Of a stretch of DNA of 47,620 bases, positions 42,071-47,620 are shown one piece after another. A program made the translations under genes and the position numbers. Numbering within the stretch: position 1 is the first letter of the stretch; every line of letters begins with the position of its first letter. The DNA comes from Clostridia bacterium (GTDB lineage: Bacteria; Bacillota; Clostridia; Lachnospirales; Lachnospiraceae): contig CAJTIM010000029.1 in the NCBI GenBank assembly GCA_910576325.1, positions 1 through 47,620 of the forward strand, written 5' to 3'. The notes under the pieces are model-generated. The model worked only from the letters and a program-made list of their open reading frames with translations. It did no database searches and was not told the DNA's origin.

Positions 42071-43402
42071 ATGAGGAGAATTTTATTATCGGATCATTTT
42101 GATTATAAGAAGTTACTGCGGTTTACGCTGCCGTCGATGATTACTTTGGTTTTTGCCTCTGTTTATGGCGTGGTGGACGGTTTTTTTGTATCGAATTATG
42201 TGGGGAAAACGCCGTTTACGGCAGTTAATTTTATTATGCCCTTTTTGATGATGCTCGGCTGTGTGGGTTTTATGTTCGGGACGGGAGGCGGAGCGCTGAT
42301 TGCTATGACGATGGGGCAGGGGAAAAAGGAACAGGCGAAGAGGCTGTTTTCCCTGATTGTTTATGTGTCGGGCGTCTGCGGGGTTGTGCTGATGGTTCTG
42401 GGGCTTTTGTTCCTTCGGCCTCTGGCTGTTTTTCTTGGGGCGCAGGGGCAGCTTCTTGAGGACAGTGTTACGTATGGACGCTTGATTCTGCTTGCAATTC
42501 CGGCGTATATTCTTCAGTATGAATTTCAATGCCTGTTTGTTACGGCGGAGAAAGCTTCTCTGGGGCTTTATGTGACTATTGCGGCGGGGTGTACCAATAT
42601 TGTTCTGGACGCTCTGTTTGTGGCGGTGCTTGGCTGGGGGCTGGAGGGAGCGGCTGCGGCTACGGCGCTGAGCCAGGTTGTGGGAGGTTTGATTCCGCTG
42701 ATTTATTTTGCGCGGCCGAATAACAGCCTTTTGCGCCTTGGACGGACTGAATTTGACGGGAGAGCGCTTGTCAAGGTCTGTACCAACGGCTCCTCGGAGC
42801 TTTTGAATAATATTTCCATGTCTCTTGTGAATATGCTTTATAATCTGCAGCTTTTGAAATATATAGGAGAGGATGGCGTGGCCGCTTATGGGGTGCTGAT
42901 GTATGTCAGTCTGGTGTTTCAGGCGGTGTTTATCGGGTATTCCGTTGGAACGGCTCCGATTGTGGGGTATCATTATGGGGCGCAGAATGTATTGGAGCTT
43001 AAGGGGGTGCTGAAAAAGAGCCTGACGCTTCTCGGCGCTTTTGCGGCGGCTATGTTCGGCGCTTCGTTCCTGCTTGCGCGGCCCCTTTCCTTTGTGTTTA
43101 CGGGGTATGATGAGGGGTTGCTTGCGCTGACGGTACGGGCCTTCTCTTTGTTTGCTTTTTCCTTCCTTTTTTCGGGGTATGTGATTTTTGGATCGTCCTT
43201 TTTTACGGCTCTCAATAATGGGCTGATTTCGGCGGCCATATCTTTTATGCGGACGCTGGTGTTCCAGGTGGCGGCGGTTCTTATTTTCCCGCTGATCTGG
43301 AAGGTGGACGGGATCTGGTTGTCTATGGTGGCCGCGGAGGTGCTGGCTCTGGGAGTGACGGCGGCTTTTCTGCGTGTGGAGAAGAAGCGGTATGGGTATT
43401 GA
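42071..43402 (+). CDS. MATE-family efflux transporter
   Basis: The product is 443 residues with twelve predicted helices in two halves. Landmarks are LLRFTLPSMITLVFASVYGVVDGFFVSNYVG in helix 1, FGTGGGALIAMTMGQGKKEQA after helix 2, and the second-half counterpart QAVFIGYSVGTAPIVGYHYGAQN. It should export cationic drugs or metabolites using a Na+ or H+ gradient. It is co-transcribed with the MarR gene and convergent with the ABC permease gene, 19 bases apart. Confidence 0.92.
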   Translation: MRRILLSDHFDYKKLLRFTLPSMITLVFASVYGVVDGFFVSNYVGKTPFTAVNFIMPFLMMLGCVGFMFGTGGGALIAMTMGQGKKEQAKRLFSLIVYVSGVCGVVLMVLGLLFLRPLAVFLGAQGQLLEDSVTYGRLILLAIPAYILQYEFQCLFVTAEKASLGLYVTIAAGCTNIVLDALFVAVLGWGLEGAAAATALSQVVGGLIPLIYFARPNNSLLRLGRTEFDGRALVKVCTNGSSELLNNISMSLVNMLYNLQLLKYIGEDGVAAYGVLMYVSLVFQAVFIGYSVGTAPIVGYHYGAQNVLELKGVLKKSLTLLGAFAAAMFGASFLLARPLSFVFTGYDEGLLALTVRAFSLFAFSFLFSGYVIFGSSFFTALNNGLISAAISFMRTLVFQVAAVLIFPLIWKVDGIWLSMVAAEVLALGVTAAFLRVEKKRYGY

Positions 43403-43421
43403 GAGGGCGATTTGTGTTCTT

Positions 43422-44210
43422 TCATTTTAGGAGCGTTTCATACTGAAATCCATTCATGCACTTCTGTAAAAGCCAGGCCGCAAGAAGTCCGCATACAAGC
43501 CCCAGTCCCAGCAGAATCCAGGCGCTGACAAATAAAACGCCGGTGAACTGGCTGACAAGCAGCAGGATTACAGGGAGCAGGAGGAACACGGCGCGCTGCT
43601 GTGCGTCTTCTACGCTCTGGGATTTGGCAGATCCCCGCACAATCAGGGTAATTGCGATAAGAGAAACGGCGGGCGATACTAAAAGCAGGATCAGCGCCCA
43701 TTTTGCATCAGGGAACACGAAGCTGCCTGTGATCAGCATAGTTTCCGTTTCCAGAACAACAACCATTGCGGCAAAGGAAATGCCGGACACAAGCATACTG
43801 AGCAGAAAGGAAGCCAGTACTTTGGCGCGGAAAATCTGTTTCAGGGACAGAGGGCAGTACAAAAGTGTTTCCAGAGTCTGCTTTTCCTTTTCTCCCACAA
43901 AGGAGGAGGCGGACATTACCGTAGCCGCCATAATGGGGATTATCAGAAAGTACAGCGGCATAATGTAGTTCAGAAGAAGGTATATTACATTTTGGGATAA
44001 ATCCCCGTCCGTAAGCGGCGCCGGAAGAAGCTTCAGGAGCTGTTCAAAATCCCCGCCTGTCTGGGGTGCAAAATGAAATACCAGGATAAAAATTGTAGGC
44101 AGAATGACGGACAGCGTGATGGGTACTACGAGAAGGGTAGAGAACATCCGCTTGTTTGACGTGATACTGCGCAGATCTTTTTTCATAATAGCTGTCATTT
44201 GTTGTGTCAT
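43422..44210 (-). CDS. ABC-2 type exporter permease
   Basis: The product is 262 residues with about six hydrophobic helices. The N-terminal MKKDLRSITSNKRMFSTLLVVPITL and central ASSFVGEKEKQTLETLLYCPLSLKQIFRAK segments are typical of NatB-like ABC-2 permeases. It partners with the ATPase encoded just upstream, which is truncated, so the pair is probably inactive or orphaned here. Confidence 0.87.
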   Translation of the reverse strand: MTQQMTAIMKKDLRSITSNKRMFSTLLVVPITLSVILPTIFILVFHFAPQTGGDFEQLLKLLPAPLTDGDLSQNVIYLLLNYIMPLYFLIIPIMAATVMSASSFVGEKEKQTLETLLYCPLSLKQIFRAKVLASFLLSMLVSGISFAAMVVVLETETMLITGSFVFPDAKWALILLLVSPAVSLIAITLIVRGSAKSQSVEDAQQRAVFLLLPVILLLVSQFTGVLFVSAWILLGLGLVCGLLAAWLLQKCMNGFQYETLLK

Positions 44211-44252
44211 TTTTAATCTCCTATTCCGGTTCTTTATATCATTGATTTTTAT

Positions 44253-45059
44253 TTAAAGGTTATCTTGATTCCGTGTAAGGCTAAAATAAATATCCTCCAG
44301 TGAGGGAAATTTTGCCGAAACGTGATAAATTTCCCCGCCGGATTCTACAATCTGCCGTACAAGTCCGGGAATCTCTGACTCATCCCGGATGTCTGCTTCA
44401 TAGGTCATGTCTTCCGTTTTCCGGCAGGGAAGATGTGAGGGGATACCGCGGGCTTTGAGCTTTAGGGTAATCCCGGGACACACGGAGGCGCGGAGGCTTT
44501 CCAGTGTTCCCTCCGCAATCAAGCGTCCTTTTGCCATCAGACCGTAGCGCGTGCAGATCTCCTGTGCATAGCGGAGCTGATGGGTACAGAGGAAGACCGT
44601 AATTCCGTGCTCATTTGCAAGGCTTCGTATCATGGCATGGACGTTTTGAGCGCTTTTTGGATCTAGGCCGGAGGTAGGCTCATCCAGAAATAATATCTGC
44701 GGCCGGTGGAGCAGCGCCCTTGCCAGAGAAAGTCTCTGCCGCATTCCGGTGGAGTAGGAGGCAAGCTTCTGATCTTTCGCATCAGATAATTCCAGCTGAT
44801 CTAAAAGCGCAAGCCCCCGTTTTTTGCTTTCCAGGGCGTCCAGGCCGAAGACAGAGCCGTAAAATATAAGATTTTCAAGTCCTGTCAGATTCTGATACAT
44901 CTGGGCGTGCTCCGTAACGACGCCGGCCAAAGCGTGAATCTGTTCCGGATTTTTTGCGGGATTGACGCCAAAGACGCTTGATGCTCCTTCTGTCGGAAGC
45001 AGCATTCCGTTCAGCAGTTTAACCGTAGTGGTTTTGCCTGCGCCGTTCGGGGCAAGTAT
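44253..45059 (-). pseudogene. ABC exporter ATPase truncated at its N-terminus by an integrated element
   Basis: The reading frame runs back from 44253 to 45059 and there meets foreign DNA. The surviving sequence starts ILAPNGAGKTTTVKLLNG, the Walker A loop, and includes signature YSTGMRQRLSLARAL, Walker B ILFLDEPTSGLD and H-loop LCTHQ. About 30-35 N-terminal residues that normally precede Walker A, together with the start codon and promoter, are missing. The first internal Met (45005) lies after Walker A, so a functional ATPase cannot be made. Confidence 0.9.
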
Positions 45060-45207
45060 TTATAGACAACCACCGCAACACCGCATAAATCAAGGCTTTT
45101 AAGAAACACGAAAACTAAACACGAAGCCCTATAATCACATGGTAAACGCCTTTTCCACACGGAACGGGCGTTTTTCATTGTCCGGGCTGATGAAAGGAGC
45201 TGATAAC
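45060..45207. mobile_element. Left end of an integrated conjugative element (Tn1549-like)
   Basis: Just beyond the break in the ABC gene, composition and gene type change. The end region holds direct repeats AAACACGAA (45104-45112 and 45117-45125) and ACCGCA (twice near 45070-45085), which may be recombinase arm sites. A terminator-like hairpin follows. The rest of the element, including its integrase, is outside the window, so the exact end (about 45055-45065) is inferred. Confidence 0.7.
45144..45175 (+). terminator. Intrinsic terminator at the element's left end
   Basis: AAACGCC (45144-45150) pairs with GGCGTTT (45167-45173), within a T5 run. It would insulate the element from outside transcription. 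Confidence 0.65.
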
Positions 45208-46137
45208 GTGGCAGTATTCCGGGTGGAGAAAAACAGGGGCTACACGGTTATGTCAAACCACCACCTACGCAACCCCGACTTGACCCTAAAGGCTAAAGGG
45301 CTGCTTTCTCAAATGTTGTCCCTGCCAGAAAATTGGGACTACACCCTAAAGGGCTTATCCAGTATCAACAAAGAAAGCATTGACGCAATCCGTACCGCCG
45401 TATGGGAACTGGAAAAAGCCGGGTACATCACACGCAGGCAGGGACGGGACGGAAAAGGCAAAATGACAGCCATTGAATACACCATTTACGAGCAGCCACA
45501 GCCGCCGCAGTTGGAAAATCCAACCACGGATAACCCGGTGTTGGAAAATCCAATGTCGGATAACCCGACAACGGAAAACCCGGTATCGGAAAATCCAACG
45601 CAATTAAATAAAGAACTATCAAGTAAAGAATTATCAAATACGGATTTATTAAATAACCATTCCATTCCTATCCTTTCCACCCTTTCCAAAGGGGAAGCGG
45701 CACAGCCGCAGGAACGGAAAGGAAACGGACACACCAACATGGACGCAGTACGGGCTTATGAGGAAGTCATAAAGGACAATATCGAGTACGCCTATCTGGT
45801 ACAGGACAACAACATTGACCGGGGTATGCTTGACGAGATTGTTTCCCTCATGCTTGAAACCGTCTGCACCCGCCGCAAGGTAATACGCATTGCCGGGGAC
45901 GACTACCCCGCCGAGCTTGTGAAGTCTAAGTTTATGAAGCTGAACAGCAGCCATATCCAGTTTGTGATTGACTGTATGCACCAGAACACCACCAAGATAC
46001 GCAACATCAAGAAGTACCTGCTTGCGGTTCTTTTCAACGCACCAAACACCATTGACAGCTATTACACCGCCCTTGTCGCTCACGATATGGCAAGCGGCGT
46101 ATTCTTATCACAGGACAGGGAGGACGACACCTTATGA
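45208..46137 (+). CDS. Replication-initiator-like helix-turn-helix protein of the conjugative element
   Basis: The product is about 309 residues. The N-terminal RepA-type winged helix is VAVFRVEKNRGYTVMSNHHL, LKAKGLLSQMLSLPENWDYTLKGLSSI, and AVWELEKAGYITRRQGRDGKGK. A low-complexity spacer of ENP/DNP repeats (about residues 100-135) follows, then a conserved C-terminal domain (NIEYAYLVQDNNIDRGMLDEIV). It is the first gene in Tn1549-like elements of Firmicutes and is thought to start plasmid-like replication of the excised circle. GTG 45208 is chosen because AAAGGAG lies 8 bases upstream. Confidence 0.85.
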   Translation: MAVFRVEKNRGYTVMSNHHLRNPDLTLKAKGLLSQMLSLPENWDYTLKGLSSINKESIDAIRTAVWELEKAGYITRRQGRDGKGKMTAIEYTIYEQPQPPQLENPTTDNPVLENPMSDNPTTENPVSENPTQLNKELSSKELSNTDLLNNHSIPILSTLSKGEAAQPQERKGNGHTNMDAVRAYEEVIKDNIEYAYLVQDNNIDRGMLDEIVSLMLETVCTRRKVIRIAGDDYPAELVKSKFMKLNSSHIQFVIDCMHQNTTKIRNIKKYLLAVLFNAPNTIDSYYTALVAHDMASGVFLSQDREDDTL

Positions 46138-46361
46138 AACAGGGAGCTTTGATTTTTGACAAAGAAAGCGGACGTTATAATATCCGCTTTGGGCTGAATG
46201 ATTACTACGGCGGCTTGCATTGCGGCGAATGTTTTGACGTGTTCGCAGGCGGCAAATGGAAGCCGACACGCATTGAAATGAGTACCGGGCAGGAATGGTA
46301 TCTTGTCGGTATCAAGACGGACGTACTGGACGGCTTGCGTGTGCGTGTGCATAACCGATAA
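46134..46361 (+). CDS. DUF5348 family protein
   Basis: The product is 75 residues with a single small domain (GRYNIRFGLNDYYGGLHCGECF, STGQEWYLVGIK, LDGLRVRV). It is always found in conjugative-element modules of this type; function unknown. Its ATG overlaps the preceding stop (ATGA), showing translational coupling. Confidence 0.85.
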   Translation: MKQGALIFDKESGRYNIRFGLNDYYGGLHCGECFDVFAGGKWKPTRIEMSTGQEWYLVGIKTDVLDGLRVRVHNR

Positions 46362-46410
46362 CCGGGACGGCTTCCCCGTACAGACCCAAGAAAGGAGGGA
46401 TTGACCGCCC

Positions 46411-46887
46411 ATGCAGGAACAAATCAACGAAAAGACCGTTGCTATCTCAATCAAGACGGCAAGGCTGACCGCCGAAGTCTTACAGAAAGCCATGAAAAAG
46501 CTGCTTGACGCAAGGAAGCACAAAACACCAAAGGAATACAAGGGCAAACAGACCCTAAAGCACCTTATGAAGCAGAACACGGGCGTTTCCAGTATGGAAA
46601 TCACGGACGCTAACATAAAAGCGTTTGAACCCGTTGCCAAGAAATACGGCATTGATTACAGCCTAAAGAAAGTCAAGGGCGAAGAACCGCCCCGGTATCT
46701 TGTCTTTTTCAAGGGGCGGGACGTGGACGTTATGACGGAAGCCTTTAAGGAGTTTGCCGCCAAGAAGCTAACCAGAGAGAAAAAGCCGTCTATCCGCAAG
46801 GCGTTAGCCGCCTTTAAGGAAAAGGCAAAGAAGATGAACCAGAACAGGGAGAAAGTAAAAAACAAGGACAGGGGGCGTGACAGATGA
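46411..46887 (+). CDS. PcfB family (DUF3801) conjugation protein
   Basis: The product is 158 residues, highly charged. PcfB landmarks are AVLQKAMKKLLDARK-like helices, TLKHLMKQNTGVSSMEI and KKYGIDYSLKKVKGEEPPRYLVFFKGRDVDVMTEAFKEF. PcfB-type proteins accompany the VirD4-like coupling protein and are thought to link relaxase-DNA complexes to the transfer channel. Its stop overlaps the next start by ATGA. Confidence 0.88.
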   Translation: MQEQINEKTVAISIKTARLTAEVLQKAMKKLLDARKHKTPKEYKGKQTLKHLMKQNTGVSSMEITDANIKAFEPVAKKYGIDYSLKKVKGEEPPRYLVFFKGRDVDVMTEAFKEFAAKKLTREKKPSIRKALAAFKEKAKKMNQNREKVKNKDRGRDR

Positions 46888-47505
46888 AACCGAACATCAA
46901 AAAGCTGCTTATCCTCAATGCGCCGTACCTGCTCTTTGTATGGCTCTTTATGAAGATTGGCGAAGCGTTCCGGCTCTCTCCGGGGGCTGACCTCTCCGGG
47001 AAGCTCCTACACATCATGGAGGGCGTGACCGCCGCCTTTGAAAGCCCCATGCCGAGCCTTAACGGGCAGGATTTTCTTGTCGGCATTGCCGGGGCGGTTA
47101 TTATGCGGCTTGCCGTCTACATGAAAGGCAAGAACGCCAAGAAGTACCGCAAAGGCGTTGAGTACGGTTCTGCAAGGTGGGGCAACGCAAAAGATATTGA
47201 ACCCTATATTGACCCGGACTTTTACAACAACGTGCTGCTGACGCAGACGGAACGGCTTACCATGAACAGCCGCCCCAAAAGCCCCAAGTATGCGAGGAAT
47301 AAAAACGTGCTTGTGATAGGCGGTTCGGGCAGCGGCAAGACCCGCTTTTTCGTCAAGCCGAACTTAATGCAAATGCACAGTTCGTATTGCGTCACTGACC
47401 CAAAAGGCACAATCCTCATAGAGTGCGGAAAACTGCTACACAAGGGCGGCTATAAGATAAAAGTGCTGAATACTATCAATTTCAAGAAGTCCATGCACTA
47501 CAACC
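46884..47505 (+). CDS. VirD4/TraG-type coupling protein, 5' exon interrupted by a group II intron
   Basis: The visible N-terminal part is about 207 residues. Two membrane segments are followed by the ATPase start: Walker A VIGGSGSGKTRF near residue 150, then FVKPNLMQMHSSYCVTDPKGT. The protein is homologous to VirD4-like coupling ATPases that bring relaxosomes to the type IV channel. At 47505, in the middle of the Pro codon of the conserved HYNPFAY motif, coding sequence stops and a GTGCG intron start follows. The open frame then reads random residues to a stop at 47568-47570. Confidence 0.9.
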
Positions 47506-47620
47506 GTGCGACTTGTTCGCCGCTGAAAAGGCGGCGCACAGCGCTGTTCTTAATCAGTTCTGTGAACTGATAATTCGAGAGGTGGAATGATAGGGTAACG
47601 CCTTGAAACGCCTCCCCTGA
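47506..47620 (+). mobile_element. 5' end of a group II intron within traG
   Basis: GTGCGAC at 47506 is the conserved 5' start of bacterial group II introns. The next 100 bases form hairpins expected of domain I (CGCCGCTG/AGGCGGCG near 47518-47537; AATCAGTTC/GAACTGAT near 47553-47572) and do not encode TraG. The 3' exon, expected to resume with TTT/GCC codons for Phe-Ala, lies outside the window. Confidence 0.85.

Overview
The window reads as chromosome of a gut-type Lachnospiraceae (Clostridia). The grounds are strong AGGAGG ribosome-binding sites, low-to-mid GC, clostridial protein families (YesMN-type two-component pair, DUF2461, DUF3788, DUF2284, ytfQRT/yjfF-type sugar ABC system) and a Tn1549-like conjugative module. 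The species cannot be named from sequence alone.

Layout. 1-180: probable right end of an IS200/IS605-type element. 334-1884: ECF sigma factor and DUF2461 protein. 2.2-4.1 kb: AT-rich patch of orphan immunity-like genes. 4.3-9.5 kb: small housekeeping and accessory genes (two GNATs, DUF1801, GH25 lysozyme, DUF3788, a decayed class D beta-lactamase, YoaK- and TRIC-type membrane proteins). 9.5-12.9 kb: AraC regulator and GH36 alpha-galactosidase. 13.3-15.4 kb: FIST sensory protein plus soluble chemoreceptor. 16-28.4 kb: arabinose/furanose locus (AraR-type repressor, araA, FGGY kinase, YesN/YesM-type sensor pair, four-gene ABC importer); no araD is present. 28.9-32.8 kb: NUDIX gene, then a heavy-metal operon (HMA chaperone, P-type ATPase, ArsR repressor) with a recognisable operator, then DUF1622. 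33-41 kb: HAD phosphatase, orphan sugar-binding lipoprotein, TetR/MFS efflux pair with operators, a decayed winged-helix gene, DUF1905, DUF2284, LysR/nitroreductase pair. 41.4-43.4 kb: MarR/MATE efflux operon with tandem operators. 43.4-45.06 kb: ABC exporter whose ATPase gene is cut at the Walker A region by an integrated conjugative element. 45.06-47.62 kb: left end of that element (replication-initiator-like protein, DUF5348, PcfB, VirD4/TraG), with traG interrupted by the 5' end of a group II intron.

The most unusual content is non-coding. First, six large, nearly symmetrical palindromes (106-308 bp) each begin about 8-21 bp after the stop codon of a plus-strand gene, all in the same orientation. 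They share a core and fixed mismatches, while some flanking arm blocks differ between copies yet stay base-paired. Second, at least five hairpin elements with a right arm like GGAACTSGAATAGGAGG lie immediately before start codons, several carrying the gene's own ribosome-binding site and lying inside operons. Together they suggest repeat families that mark the 3' ends and internal junctions of transcription units.
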